Of a stretch of DNA of 64,000 nucleotides, positions 33,228 to 42,831 are shown piece after piece. How positions within the stretch are numbered: the stretch's first letter is position 1; every line of letters begins with the position of its first letter. This stretch comes from Paenibacillus sp. FSL R5-0912. GTDB lineage: Bacteria > Bacillota > Bacilli > Paenibacillales > Paenibacillaceae. The DNA is taken from the NCBI RefSeq assembly GCF_000758605.1, contig NZ_CP009282.1, positions 7,626,001 through 7,690,000 of the forward strand. Reading direction: 5' to 3'. A model generated the notes under the pieces. That model ran no database searches. It was not told the DNA's origin and worked only from the letters and a program-made list of their open reading frames with translations. Made by a program: the position numbers and the translations under genes.

Positions 33228-34067
33228 TTAGGTTACGGAGTCTACGGGCAGATTCCTGTGCCGGTTACGCGGGTGATCTGCAAGCATAGAATCTAGTAAG
33301 CCTCGAACGGCGGGATGGGATGACCGCAGGAATTGCTCTTTGCTTGCGTTATATTCCACAATCTCGCCCTTCTCCATGACAGCCAGTGCGTCTGAGATCA
33401 TATAGGCTGCTCTAATATCGTGGGTAATAAACAGATACGACAAGCCAAACGTAGCCCGAAGGTCATCCAGCAGCCGCAAAATATTCGCCCTATTAATCAT
33501 ATCCAGACTGCTTACCGCCTCATCCAGCACGATTAGCTTAGGCTTCAGAGCAATCGCCCTGGCGATATTGATCCGCTGCAGCTGCCCTCCACTGAACTGG
33601 AAGGGCTGCTTCTTCATGTCTGCAGCGCTGAGTCCGACACACTCCAGCAGCTCTCCGACCGCCCGCTTCTGCTCCTGGACCGTTAAGGTCTCATAATTGT
33701 GCAATGGCTCGCCAATGATCTGCTCCGCTGTCATCCGGGGGTTCAGCGCAGAATAACAATCCTGGAATACCACCTGGAGGTCCCGGCGGATCGCCCTGCG
33801 CATCTTGGGGTCCAGCTTATACAGATCCTGTCCCTGGAACCGCACTTCTCCCTCCCGGGGTTTTTCCAGTCCGAGAATGACCCGGCCCAGTGTGCTTTTG
33901 CCCGCTCCGCTCGATCCCAGCAGTCCCAGGCATGTTCCCTCTTCAATATGAAGCGACACGCGGGACAGCACAGGGTCTGTCACTTCGGAACGTCTCCACA
34001 GGCGGGATGTATAAGTATGGGTAACAGCCTTGACCTCAAGCATGTATTCCGCCTCTATTCCGATCAT
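33228..34067 (-). CDS. nikE: Nickel ABC transporter ATP-binding subunit (NikE-like)
   Basis: A 279-residue ATPase of the dipeptide/nickel (Opp/Nik) importer family: Walker A GSSGAGKST (about 50-58), Q-loop FQDCYSALNPR, signature FSGGQ, Walker B LIVLDE. The last gene of the five-gene operon; its ATG overlaps the preceding ATPase stop as ATGA. It pairs with the NikD-like ATPase to energise uptake. The nickel assignment rests on the strongly NikA-like binding protein; opine-metal or peptide uptake are alternatives. Confidence 0.85.
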   Translation of the reverse strand: MIGIEAEYMLEVKAVTHTYTSRLWRRSEVTDPVLSRVSLHIEEGTCLGLLGSSGAGKSTLGRVILGLEKPREGEVRFQGQDLYKLDPKMRRAIRRDLQVVFQDCYSALNPRMTAEQIIGEPLHNYETLTVQEQKRAVGELLECVGLSAADMKKQPFQFSGGQLQRINIARAIALKPKLIVLDEAVSSLDMINRANILRLLDDLRATFGLSYLFITHDIRAAYMISDALAVMEKGEIVEYNASKEQFLRSSHPAVRGLLDSMLADHPRNRHRNLPVDSVT

Positions 34068-34888
34068 AGGCGGCTACCTGGCTGCGGGCTGAGCTGAAGC
34101 GTGGGCCTCGCAGCGAGCAGCTCCCGGGTATATTCATGCCGGGGATGGTCAAATATCTCATAACACCCGGCCTGCTCCACTATTCGCCCCTGCTGCATGA
34201 CAGCAACCTCATCGGCCAGCTCCGCAATCACGCCGAGGTCATGGGAGATCAGCAGAATGGCGGTTCCATGCTCCTGCCTCATCCGGTCCAACTGCCGTAG
34301 CACCTGGAGCTGATTCGTCACATCCAGCGCCGTGGTAGGCTCATCCGCAATGATCACGGACGGCTTCAAGCACATCGTTAAGGCCAGCATCACCCGCTGG
34401 AGCATGCCCCCGCTCAGCTCAAACGGATACTTGCCCAGCAGCGCTGCAGGATCGGGCAGATTCACACCGGCCATGGAGCGGATCGCCTCTTCTCTGGCCT
34501 CTTTTTTACCCAGCTTACTGTGCGTACGGATCGCTTCTATCATACTCACACCAATAGTGTACACCGGAGAGAATGCCGTCATCGGATTCTGCATGATCAG
34601 AGCCAGCTGGCTACCGCGAAGCCCGCGCATCTCCTTCTCCGGAAGCCCGTTCAGCTCACGGTTATGTAACCGGATACTGCCTTCAATCACGCTTGTCTGC
34701 CGTTCAAGCATCTGCAGGAGTGCTAACGACGTAACAGTTTTTCCGCTGCCGCTCCCTCCCACAAGACCAAGGACATGCCCCGGCTTCAGATCAAAGTGAA
34801 CATCCTCTACAAGGGGCAGAATTCCCGCCGCTGTCTCCACAGATACTTTCAGACCCTTCACCTGCAGCACATATTCCGATTGTTCCAT
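34064..34888 (-). CDS. nikD: Nickel ABC transporter ATP-binding subunit (NikD-like)
   Basis: A 274-residue ATPase with Walker A GGSGSGKTV, the Opp-type Q-loop MQNPMTAFSPVYTIG, signature LSGGM and Walker B VIIADEPTTALD. The LSGGM and FSPVYTIG variants are typical of NikD-like proteins. It forms a heterodimer with the next gene product. It starts 19 bp after the permease stop and overlaps the next gene by four bases. Confidence 0.86.
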   Translation of the reverse strand: MEQSEYVLQVKGLKVSVETAAGILPLVEDVHFDLKPGHVLGLVGGSGSGKTVTSLALLQMLERQTSVIEGSIRLHNRELNGLPEKEMRGLRGSQLALIMQNPMTAFSPVYTIGVSMIEAIRTHSKLGKKEAREEAIRSMAGVNLPDPAALLGKYPFELSGGMLQRVMLALTMCLKPSVIIADEPTTALDVTNQLQVLRQLDRMRQEHGTAILLISHDLGVIAELADEVAVMQQGRIVEQAGCYEIFDHPRHEYTRELLAARPTLQLSPQPGSRL

Positions 34889-34907
34889 GATTCGCTCATT
34901 CCTTTTT

Positions 34908-35738
34908 CTAGGAGCCTCTTTTTACACCATACCGCTCAGACAATGCTTCGCCAAGCAGATTAAACGATGCTACAACCATGATAATCATCAGGCCCGGATA
35001 GAGCATCAGCTGCGGGTGATTGCGGATGAAGGATTTCCCCTCGTTCAGCATAGCCCCCCATTCCGGTGTAGGAGCCTGGACTCCCAGTCCAAGAAAGGAC
35101 ATGGCGGAGATATCCATAATCGCCCAGCCCATCTCCAGGGTACCGATCACCACAATGGAAGGCAGAATGTTGGGAATGAGGTGCCGTCTCATAATCTGCC
35201 ATGAGGAGGAGCCGCTGATGCGCGCTGCCGTAATGAAATTCCGTTCCTTCAGGCTGACTATCATATTACGAAACATCCGGGCGTAATACACCCATTGGAC
35301 CAGCATCAGAGCGATTACTAATTGAGACAGGCCCGGACCCAGTATCCCGATAAGGCCGAAGACCAATATCATACTCGGAAAAGACATGATTCCTTCACAC
35401 AGCCGCATAAGCACAGCGTCCAGCCACCCGCCGGTATACCCTGAGACTACGCCGACGAATAGCCCTACCCCCAAGGAAGCTGCAAAAATAAGGGAAGCGA
35501 AGCCCAGCGATATCCGGGTTCCATAGAGTAGCCTGGACAGATTGTCCCGGCCAAGCTGATCTGTGCCCAGCAGGTATTCCCACGAGGGTGGACTGAGCTT
35601 CATCGCCAGATTCACCCGTACCGGGTCATGTGGTGAAATCCAGGGAGCCAGTAGACCGGCAAGACCAAATAGCATCAGGAGGCTGCCGCAGATGACGATC
35701 ACCCTCCTGCCTTTGAACCCACTGCTTAAGTAGCTCAT
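34908..35738 (-). CDS. nikC: Nickel ABC transporter permease (NikC-like)
   Basis: A 276-residue BPD_transp_1 permease of the OppC/NikC type with five or six membrane segments. It has the N-terminal LLAPWISPHDPVRVNL segment, the GTDQLGRDNLSRLLYGTRIS motif that defines OppC/NikC permeases, and the EAA-loop region AARISGSSSWQIMRRH. The start is two bases from the preceding permease stop, so expression is coupled. Confidence 0.88.
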   Translation of the reverse strand: MSYLSSGFKGRRVIVICGSLLMLFGLAGLLAPWISPHDPVRVNLAMKLSPPSWEYLLGTDQLGRDNLSRLLYGTRISLGFASLIFAASLGVGLFVGVVSGYTGGWLDAVLMRLCEGIMSFPSMILVFGLIGILGPGLSQLVIALMLVQWVYYARMFRNMIVSLKERNFITAARISGSSSWQIMRRHLIPNILPSIVVIGTLEMGWAIMDISAMSFLGLGVQAPTPEWGAMLNEGKSFIRNHPQLMLYPGLMIIMVVASFNLLGEALSERYGVKRGS

Positions 35739-35740
35739 CC

Positions 35741-36682
35741 TTAGCTGGCCCTCCCTTTACGCGCAATCCGGGGGTCCAGGAACAGCTGGAGCAGATCTGC
35801 TGCCAGATTGCTCGTGACGATCACACAGACGGACAGCATCACATAGCATTGAATCACCGGAATATCGCGATTCACGATCGCTTCAATGAAGTAACGGCCG
35901 AACCCCGGCCAGGAGAATACCTGCTCCACAATAATCGCTCCTGTCAGCAATTTCCCCAAATTCATGCCCAGTCCTGTAATGAGTGGCGCTATGGCAATTC
36001 TCAGCACGTACTTATAGAGAATTACACGTTCCTTGATCCCTCTGGCCCGGGCATAACGGACATAAGCCTCCTTCAGCTCCTCCAGGACCGTGGTCCGCAG
36101 CAGACGCGTGTAGATGGCAATGAGCCAGAGCGCGAGGGTGATGGAAGGAAGAATCAGGTGCTGTAAGGACCCTCTGCCTTCTACAGGAAGCCATTCGAGC
36201 TTGACCGATATGAAGAACATCAGCAGATATCCAATCCAGAACACGGGAACACAGGCACCGATATAAGCAAAGCCCCGGATAACGTGATCCACCAGCCGGT
36301 TTTTGTAGATAGCCGACAGCACCCCAAGCGGGATGCTGACAACCAGCGCCAGAAGAATGCTGGCCGATGCAAGCTGAATGGTCGCGGGCAGCTTCTGTGC
36401 AACTTCCTCCCACACCGGCATATTGGAAATATAGGAGTTGCCGAAGTCCAGCCGGAGAAGCCGGGTCACAGACTGGACGTATTGAGCCAGCAGCGGCTGA
36501 TCTAACCCGAATTCATGCCTTTTGGCTGCCAGCACTTCATCATCCGGATGGATATGGGCTGCAGCCAGATAGGCCTCAGCCGGGTCCACAGGCCCTACCC
36601 GGATCATCACAAACATCAGAAACGAGGAGAACAGAATGATGGGAATGATGGATAGAACTCTTTTTCCTATATAAACGCCCAT
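35741..36682 (-). CDS. nikB: Nickel ABC transporter permease (NikB-like)
   Basis: A 313-residue OppB/NikB-type permease: an N-terminal membrane segment (VLSIIPIILFSSFLMFVMIR), the RVGPVDPAEAYL motif following it, and the EAA loop YVRYARARGIKE. About six membrane segments. It dimerises with the NikC-like permease to form the channel. It starts 21 bp after the binding-protein stop. Confidence 0.88.
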   Translation of the reverse strand: MGVYIGKRVLSIIPIILFSSFLMFVMIRVGPVDPAEAYLAAAHIHPDDEVLAAKRHEFGLDQPLLAQYVQSVTRLLRLDFGNSYISNMPVWEEVAQKLPATIQLASASILLALVVSIPLGVLSAIYKNRLVDHVIRGFAYIGACVPVFWIGYLLMFFISVKLEWLPVEGRGSLQHLILPSITLALWLIAIYTRLLRTTVLEELKEAYVRYARARGIKERVILYKYVLRIAIAPLITGLGMNLGKLLTGAIIVEQVFSWPGFGRYFIEAIVNRDIPVIQCYVMLSVCVIVTSNLAADLLQLFLDPRIARKGRAS

Positions 36683-36703
36683 TGGAACCCTCCCGAAAGC
36701 CGG

Positions 36704-38323
36704 CTACTTCTTATCCATTCCGTACAATGGATACTCATCCCGGTTGGACGGGAAATTGAAATCAGTCACATCCTTCTGGTACACTGCAATCTGCTTGATG
36801 TAGGAGATCGGAAGGATCGAGGATTGTTCCTGCAACGTAGTGAGAACAGAGCCGAACAACTCGGTACGGGCTTGGTCATCTGTAGTAGCCATGCCTTCCT
36901 TGATCTTCTTGTCAATCTCGGCCTTCATCGGCAGGGCAGCCAGTGTATCTGAGACCCCGAAGCCCTGCTGCACAACGGCTGTCATGAAGGAATGCGGGTC
37001 ATACGGCGCACCGAAGGTAGAGTAGAAATTTATATCGAATTCATTGGCTTTTCTACGCTGGATATAGACTGTCAGCTCTACACCCGTGATCTTTAGGTTA
37101 ACGCCTATTGCCGACCATTCGGCCTGCAAGGTCTCCGCCATTGCTTTCTGGGTCAGATCCGCCTTGTCATAGATTAGCTCCAGCTCAAGCGGCTCCCCAT
37201 CCTTCTCCCGGACGTTTGTACCAGAAGCCAGCTTCCAGCCCGCCTCGTCCAGAAGCGAGTTCGCTTGCTCCACATCATACTTAACAGGGCTCACTTTAAT
37301 ATTGGCGTAAGGCAGATTGGGAGGCAGGATATAGTCTGCCTTTTCCTCCAGTCCCAGCATTACCCCTTCTACCATCGCTTCCTTGTCAAAGCCCATGCTA
37401 AGCGCTTGGCGAACCTTAAGATCGGCCAGTTTCCCGTTCATGGTATTCAGCACCAGATTACGGGTTGCGATCGGATCAGACAGCTTAGTGACGTACTTCC
37501 CGGCACTCTCAAGCTGTTTGTATGCGTCATAGCTAATCAGTCCTTCGCCGTAGATCAGGTCTAGATCACCTTTTTCGAAAGACAGCACACGGGTTTCCGC
37601 ATCAGGAATAACCTTCACAACCACCTTATCTACCTTGGGCTTCTCTCCCCAATAATAGGGATTCGGCGTGAATGTTGCAGATTCATCCTTCTTATAAGTG
37701 CTAAGCACCCAGGGTCCGGTTCCAATGGGACTTGCCACTCCCTTGGACGTATCGCCATCCTCAGGGAAGCCCGCCTCTCCAAGAAAACGTACAGGCCGTA
37801 CAACCGCAAGATCATACAAAGCCGGATAATACGGCTCCTTCAGCGTAAGCTGGAACGTAGTATCATCAAGCGCTTCTGTCTTCTCAATCAGCGGGATCAC
37901 CCCCAGCCAAGTGTGCATCTTCATATTATTCAGGACTGCATCCATATTCCTCTTCACAAGCTGTGCGGTAAAAGCCGTGCCGTCAGAGAATTTGACGTTA
38001 CTGCGGATCTTGAATGTGTATACCTTGCCCTCAGGCGATAGCGTCCAGGACTCGGCCAGAGTGGGGACAATCTTCCCGTCCTTATAACTGACTAGCGGCT
38101 CATAGATCATAGATTGGGCTAGCAGCTGAGACGGATTATACAAATGCGGATTCATCGGTCCAATATCCCGAGGCCACGCCATCGTGATAGTCTTGGCGTT
38201 CTGCTCTCCTGCAGCGTCCGATGAATTTCCCGTATTATTCGTTGAACAGCCTGCTGCCACCATAGAAATAGCCAATAATACGAGCAGGCCTTGCAGCAAC
38301 CTCTTGCCTCTAGATGCAAACAT
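36704..38323 (-). CDS. nikA: Nickel ABC transporter substrate-binding lipoprotein (NikA-like)
   Basis: A 539-residue SBP_bac_5 lipoprotein with lipobox VAAGC (about 22-26). It follows E. coli NikA closely over its whole length, as recalled: TITMAWPRDIGPMNPHLYNP, MIYEPLVSYKDG, the VVRPVRFLGE segment containing the arginine used by NikA in metal-chelate binding, and GAPYDPHSFM. It would capture Ni(II), probably as a chelate, outside the membrane. It heads the five-gene operon, and a Fur-type box lies upstream, suggesting metal-responsive repression. Staphylococcal CntA-like opine-metal binding is an alternative. Confidence 0.88.
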   Translation of the reverse strand: MFASRGKRLLQGLLVLLAISMVAAGCSTNNTGNSSDAAGEQNAKTITMAWPRDIGPMNPHLYNPSQLLAQSMIYEPLVSYKDGKIVPTLAESWTLSPEGKVYTFKIRSNVKFSDGTAFTAQLVKRNMDAVLNNMKMHTWLGVIPLIEKTEALDDTTFQLTLKEPYYPALYDLAVVRPVRFLGEAGFPEDGDTSKGVASPIGTGPWVLSTYKKDESATFTPNPYYWGEKPKVDKVVVKVIPDAETRVLSFEKGDLDLIYGEGLISYDAYKQLESAGKYVTKLSDPIATRNLVLNTMNGKLADLKVRQALSMGFDKEAMVEGVMLGLEEKADYILPPNLPYANIKVSPVKYDVEQANSLLDEAGWKLASGTNVREKDGEPLELELIYDKADLTQKAMAETLQAEWSAIGVNLKITGVELTVYIQRRKANEFDINFYSTFGAPYDPHSFMTAVVQQGFGVSDTLAALPMKAEIDKKIKEGMATTDDQARTELFGSVLTTLQEQSSILPISYIKQIAVYQKDVTDFNFPSNRDEYPLYGMDKK

Positions 38324-38346
38324 AGTGTTGAAGCCTCTTTTCTAAT

Positions 38347-38361
38347 CGAGAATGATTATCA
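38347..38361. promoter_or_regulatory. Fur-type box upstream of nikA
   Basis: CGAGAATGATTATCA matches the 7-1-7 Bacillus Fur box TGATAATNATTATCA with two mismatches and lies 24 bp before the nikA start. It is embedded in AT-rich DNA, with a TTGACA-like element (complement of TGTCAA) further upstream. Confidence 0.65.
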
Positions 38362-38529
38362 TTATAAATTAAAATATTACTTTACTTGACACAATTTTGT
38401 CAATGGTAACGCTTGTGATTCCTATACATATATATGGGAAAGAAAAACCACCCCAGGGCGCTGGAGTGGCAGTTAAGCATAGGGTATATGAATTATTATT
38501 ATACTCAATCGGCAATTACCTTATGGTAG

Positions 38530-38880
38530 CTATTCTGTCTCTTCCCCCGGCTCCCCGAACCCCTCACCCGGCTCAGACATCTCATAAGCATTCAACACCG
38601 AATCCAGAAGCCCCGGAAAACGCTCGTCCAGATCCTCTGTCCGCAGCGACAGAATACGCTGCGTGCCCTGCGCCTGCGTGTAGACAACACCCGCTTCGCG
38701 AAGCGTCCGGGCATGATGAGTCAGGGTGGACTTGGCAATCGGCACCTTGAAGCTATTGCAGGCTTGGGCGCCATGTTTGCGAATTTCCGACACTACATAT
38801 AAACGGACCGGATCACTAAGTGCATAGAGCACGGAAGCGAGCTGAATGTCCTTGCGGTCCGGATGATGGAGCAGCTTCAT
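38530..38880 (-). CDS. ArsR-type winged-helix regulator
   Basis: A 116-residue regulator with the ArsR/HTH_5 fold: LASVLYALSDPVRLYVVSEI, the recognition helix region KSTLTHHARTLREAGVV and the wing YTQAQGTQRILSLRTEDL. The C-terminal end is acidic. Metal-binding CVC motifs are absent; there is one cysteine (QACNSF), so it may sense something other than metal. It is divergent from an MFS transporter and very likely controls it through the inverted repeat between them. Confidence 0.88.
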   Translation of the reverse strand: MKLLHHPDRKDIQLASVLYALSDPVRLYVVSEIRKHGAQACNSFKVPIAKSTLTHHARTLREAGVVYTQAQGTQRILSLRTEDLDERFPGLLDSVLNAYEMSEPGEGFGEPGEETE

Positions 38881-38988
38881 AAGTAAGACTCCTTTGGATT
38901 ACAGAAATGAATTTAAATTTCATCTTCCTACTTCATATTTATATTTTATTCCCTAATTGCATTTTACATTAGCGCATGCTATATTTCA

Positions 38989-39012
38989 ATAGTTCGTAAG
39001 TAATCGAACTAT
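38989..39012. promoter_or_regulatory. Inverted repeat operator between ArsR and MFS genes
   Basis: ATAGTTCG-N8-CGAACTAT is a perfect 8-bp inverted repeat 31 bp upstream of the MFS start. This fits an ArsR-family operator. Confidence 0.6.
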
Positions 39013-39042
39013 ACAATAACTTTAATAAAGGAGTGGCCACCC

Positions 39043-40455
39043 ATGAGCTCATCACATACAGCTGCGGACAATACAGACTTTCCAACCGCAGCTCCGGAAG
39101 CTACTCTTCCGCGCGAAGGTTTGCTTACTCTGTTATTCAGCGTTGCTGTTGTTCTCGTCATTATGAATACAGCGATGTTCAATCTGGCATTGCCTGATGT
39201 GACCGAGACCTTCGGCATCACAGCAGCATCCGCCTCCTGGATTGTTACCGGGTATTCCATCATGTTCTCTATTGCCTCAATCACATACAGCCGGCTCTCT
39301 GACTTCCTGCCGATCCGCCGGCTGCTGGTTATCGGGCTGCTTACGCTAGGACTTGCTGCCGTGGCCGGTTTCTTCAGCACCAACTTTATCTTCCTGCTTA
39401 TTGTGCGCATTCTGCAAGCTTCGGGAGCAGGCGCAGTCATGTCCTTATCGCTCGTCCTGTTCACTCGTTATGTCCCGCAGGCCCGCCGCGGCAAAGCAAT
39501 GGCAACGATCATGTCCGCCGTCTCGCTGGGTCTGGGACTCGGGCCCGTAGCCGGAGGTTCCATTGTGGAGTATCTGGGCTGGACCTGGCTGTTCGCGGTC
39601 ACCGCAGCGATTCTGCTCCTGGTACCGCTGTTCCTGATCCTGCTCCCTAAGGAAGTTCCTACCCGCGGCTCCTTCGACATCCTGGGCGGTGTGTTCCTCG
39701 GCGCTGGCACCACCGGTCTGCTGCTGTTCCTGACCAGCGGACTGTGGGTTGCCCTGATCGCCGGACTTGTAGCCATTGCCTTGTTTGTCGGCCGCATCCG
39801 CACCACACCTGACCCATTCGTGATGCCGGCGCTGTTCCGTAACCGGTCCTATCTCGTGCTGGCCCTCGTTGGTGTCGCCTCCTACCTGTGCAGCTTCGCC
39901 ACCTTGTTCCTGCTGCCGCAGATTCTGGTTCACCGCTTCGGCTTCAGCGCCAGCCATGCCGGACTGGTAATTTTCCCCGGCTCACTGCTCGCGATCTTCG
40001 TCTCCCGCACCGTGGGTCGGATCATTGACCGTTACGGCAATGCCGGAATCCTGCGCTTCGCACCGTTCCTGGTACTGGCCGCAACAGTACTATTCGCCTT
40101 GTTCGCCGGGACGTCATGGGTTGCCGTCATGCTGGTCTACATGATTATGAGCCTCTCGTTCACCGTCCTGTCCAGCAGTGTATCAAATGAGATCTCGCGG
40201 ATTCTGCCTTCCTCGCAGATCGGCTCCGGGATGGGGCTGTTCCAGCTGCTGCAGTTCTTCAGCGGAGCGTTCAGCGTGGCGATGGCCGCAAGCGCTCTGG
40301 AATGGCAGCGGGGCTTGCCGCTCTCAGCGGCCTACTCCAACATCTACTGGGGATTGTCTATTGCGGCAATCGTCGCAATTGTATCAGCCTTTATATATGG
40401 GCGCAGCAGCCAGAGCAGCACGGTGGCCGCTATGGCGGAAGCCGCAGACGCCTAA
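39043..40455 (+). CDS. MFS transporter, DHA2-like drug efflux family
   Basis: A 470-residue major facilitator protein with about 14 hydrophobic segments. VVLVIMNTAMFNLALPDVTETFGIT is segment 1 with the D of motif D1, SRLSDFLPIRRLL is motif A between segments 2 and 3, and GLGLGPVAGGSIVEYLGWTWLF is motif C, the antiporter signature. Proton-driven export of a drug or toxic metabolite is likely. AAAGGAG precedes the ATG. It is divergent from an ArsR-type regulator and followed by a good terminator. Confidence 0.9.
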   Translation: MSSSHTAADNTDFPTAAPEATLPREGLLTLLFSVAVVLVIMNTAMFNLALPDVTETFGITAASASWIVTGYSIMFSIASITYSRLSDFLPIRRLLVIGLLTLGLAAVAGFFSTNFIFLLIVRILQASGAGAVMSLSLVLFTRYVPQARRGKAMATIMSAVSLGLGLGPVAGGSIVEYLGWTWLFAVTAAILLLVPLFLILLPKEVPTRGSFDILGGVFLGAGTTGLLLFLTSGLWVALIAGLVAIALFVGRIRTTPDPFVMPALFRNRSYLVLALVGVASYLCSFATLFLLPQILVHRFGFSASHAGLVIFPGSLLAIFVSRTVGRIIDRYGNAGILRFAPFLVLAATVLFALFAGTSWVAVMLVYMIMSLSFTVLSSSVSNEISRILPSSQIGSGMGLFQLLQFFSGAFSVAMAASALEWQRGLPLSAAYSNIYWGLSIAAIVAIVSAFIYGRSSQSSTVAAMAEAADA

Positions 40456-40537
40456 CAAGCTTACGCTATTTTTTCCCGCAGTCACTTTGCCTTGGTCTCT
40501 TGCTGCAGCTATCCGCCTGCAGAACCCGGAACGCCAA

Positions 40538-40576
40538 AACACCCCGCAGCCTTCATCACGGCTGCAGGGTGTTTTT
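40538..40576 (+). terminator. Terminator of the MFS gene
   Basis: AACACCCCGCAGCC / GGCTGCAGGGTGTT form a 14-bp stem with one mismatch and an 8-nt loop, followed by TTTTT on the plus strand. It also lies at the end of the convergent small gene. Confidence 0.75.
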
Positions 40577-40590
40577 AATTACAGCAGTCC

Positions 40591-40758
40591 TCAGACCACC
40601 AGATATTCCGCATTCTGCTCGCATTCCGCACATTTCGCCGGCGGGTCCCAGTCCGAGAACTCCGTCTCCTTCAGATCCACTACATCGGGTGCATCCTCGT
40701 ACTCGTCCACAAATTTGTCGATGGCCAGCTCTACGTGTTCCTTACACACTACATACAT
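40591..40758 (-). CDS. Small CxxH/CxxC protein (BA_5709 family-like)
   Basis: A 55-residue protein that opens MYVVCKEHVELAIDKFVDEY, carries CKEH (CxxH) near the start and CAEC (CxxC) near the end, and finishes EYLVV. This matches the small CxxH/CxxC protein family of Bacillales, presumed to bind zinc; its function is unknown. The gene is short but has GC-rich, coding-like codon use. It lies just upstream of the PepF gene on the same strand, in the gap before the MFS terminator. Confidence 0.75.
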   Translation of the reverse strand: MYVVCKEHVELAIDKFVDEYEDAPDVVDLKETEFSDWDPPAKCAECEQNAEYLVV

Positions 40759-40861
40759 TCAATCAAGCATCCCTTTCTGTGCCGCTGCGGTGTATACTTC
40801 TACTACTGTTCTACCACATTTCCCGGCAAAAAGGAACCTTCCGCAGCGCAAAATCCCCGCC

Positions 40862-42646
40862 TTATTCCCGCCCCGTAAACTTATCAATATCCCCGGCAAT
40901 CAGCCCGAGCGCATCCTGCCAGAATGCCAGTGAATGTACATCGATATCCATCAGCTTTGCAGCATCCGCAATACTCCGGGTACTGGTCGCTGAGAGGAAC
41001 TGCTCATAGCGTTCTACGAAGGCCCCGCCCCGCTTCTTGTACTGCGCATACAGCCCTTTGGAGAACAATAACCCGAAGGAATACGGGAAGTTCAAGAACT
41101 CATTACCCGCCATATAATACCCGGCTTTGCTGATCCACTGGTAAGGATGAATCGAGTCCGGCAGCACACTTTCACCGTAAGCCGCATGCATGGATTCCAG
41201 CATCAGCGCGTTCAGCTCCTCCACAGACAGAGCACCGGATTTCCTGCGGGCATATAACCGGCTCTCGAAGCAATACCGGGCATAGAAATCAACGATATAA
41301 TACCCGGCATCCGAGAGACTCCGCTCCAGTATGGCAGCCGCTTCTCCCGCAGGCAGAGACTGAAGCAACTCCAGATGAATCAGACTCTCGCAAAAAATCG
41401 ACGCCGTCTCGGCAATCGGAACCGGATATTCCGTGTTAACCATCGTTTCCCCGCAGAGGCGGCTGCTGTGGTACGCATGACCGATCTCGTGGGCCAGCAC
41501 GCTCACATCTATATAATTGCCATTGAAGCTGGTAATGATCCGGCTCTCCCCAACCGGGAAAATATCAACGCACATCCCGAAGTTGCCTTTACCGCTCCGT
41601 GGCTCGGCATCGATCCAGCGCTGCTCAAACACCTTACGGGCGAATGCGCCAAGCTCCGGGCTGAACCTGCTGAAGCCGGCAATAATCATCGTCTGGGCCT
41701 CAGCATAAGTGATGCGCTCCGCAGCAGCTTCCGCCATCCCGACAGGCGCAAAAACATCACAAAAAGGCAGCCCTCCCGCATGCCCCAGCAATGCTGCCTT
41801 TTTGGCATAATAACGCTGAAAGTCCGGCAGGCTCTCTTCGATGGCCTGAAGCATCACCTGAAGTGTCTCCTGGTCCATCCGCGATGCTTCCAGCACTTTA
41901 TGCAGTGGTGAAGCATATCCTCTCAGCTCATAGACGGCCGCAGCCTCCCCGGTTACGGCATTAATACAGGCTGCACTCTGCTCTGCTACCCTGCGGCAGG
42001 CTTCGTGCTCTGCTTCCGCCGCTGCCCGGCGGACCGCAGGATCGGGATCATAGGCGAGATTACGCAGATCGGCAAGCGTATAGCTCCGGGTCACCCCGTC
42101 CATCTCTGCATCGATCCGCAAGGTAGACAGCGTCTGCATGTACAGCCGCTCCCACGCCTTGGACCCTGTAGCCTGCATCCGGGCAATCACCGCTTCACCT
42201 TCCTCGCTGAGTAAATGCTCTGATTTACTCTTAAGCCCACGCAAGTAGAAGCCGTGCTGCTCCAGATAAGCGCCCGAAGAGATGCTTGCCTCCAGTTCAT
42301 CTGCGCTTACCTTCGCCAGCCATTTGCTGAAGCAGACCAAGGCTTCACCCGCACCATAAGTGACCTCCTCCAGCTCATCCATTAGATTAACGGCTTCCGT
42401 ATTACTGCTGTCTGCACTGAACCTTAATTCCGCGTAGCTGAACAAGCGAAGATATATATGTTGATACCCATTATATTGTCTCAGGAACTCTTCCATCACA
42501 CCGGCAGCATCCTGCCCGTTAATCATCTGCGAGGCTGACCATGTATTCAGCTCCCCGGCAAGTGTCTCCACCAGCCTGCGGTCCTGCTGAAATTGCTCCG
42601 ACTGGAAAGAGGGATAGATTCGGTCCAGATCCCATGTTAATTGCAT
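40862..42646 (-). CDS. M3 family oligoendopeptidase (PepF-like)
   Basis: A 594-residue cytoplasmic zinc peptidase of the M3 (thimet/PepF) family. The zinc motif HEIGH occurs in LAHEIGHAYHSSRL (about 390), with the third ligand in the ETASIFCESL segment. The N-terminal PepF domain includes DLDRIYPSFQSEQF. It cleaves medium-length peptides and takes part in peptide turnover. Length and motifs are complete. Confidence 0.92.
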   Translation of the reverse strand: MQLTWDLDRIYPSFQSEQFQQDRRLVETLAGELNTWSASQMINGQDAAGVMEEFLRQYNGYQHIYLRLFSYAELRFSADSSNTEAVNLMDELEEVTYGAGEALVCFSKWLAKVSADELEASISSGAYLEQHGFYLRGLKSKSEHLLSEEGEAVIARMQATGSKAWERLYMQTLSTLRIDAEMDGVTRSYTLADLRNLAYDPDPAVRRAAAEAEHEACRRVAEQSAACINAVTGEAAAVYELRGYASPLHKVLEASRMDQETLQVMLQAIEESLPDFQRYYAKKAALLGHAGGLPFCDVFAPVGMAEAAAERITYAEAQTMIIAGFSRFSPELGAFARKVFEQRWIDAEPRSGKGNFGMCVDIFPVGESRIITSFNGNYIDVSVLAHEIGHAYHSSRLCGETMVNTEYPVPIAETASIFCESLIHLELLQSLPAGEAAAILERSLSDAGYYIVDFYARYCFESRLYARRKSGALSVEELNALMLESMHAAYGESVLPDSIHPYQWISKAGYYMAGNEFLNFPYSFGLLFSKGLYAQYKKRGGAFVERYEQFLSATSTRSIADAAKLMDIDVHSLAFWQDALGLIAGDIDKFTGRE

Positions 42647-42831
42647 CTTCTAACATCCCCTTATTTATAGTCGCAGGAACAATTCATCCTCACATGCTTC
42701 CACCCCGTTCTTAGACGACTTGCAGGAAAATCCATTCCAGTATACCATGCCCGCCAAATTAGAAGTCTATGGAAATAACAGCTATAATCAACTATACCAA
42801 GTTACTACCGATTTCCCGAAAGGAGCACCAC

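Noticed and set aside
39009..39957. Long frames opposite the MFS gene
   Set aside because: Antisense shadows of GC-rich coding sequence; the plus-strand MFS protein is unmistakable.
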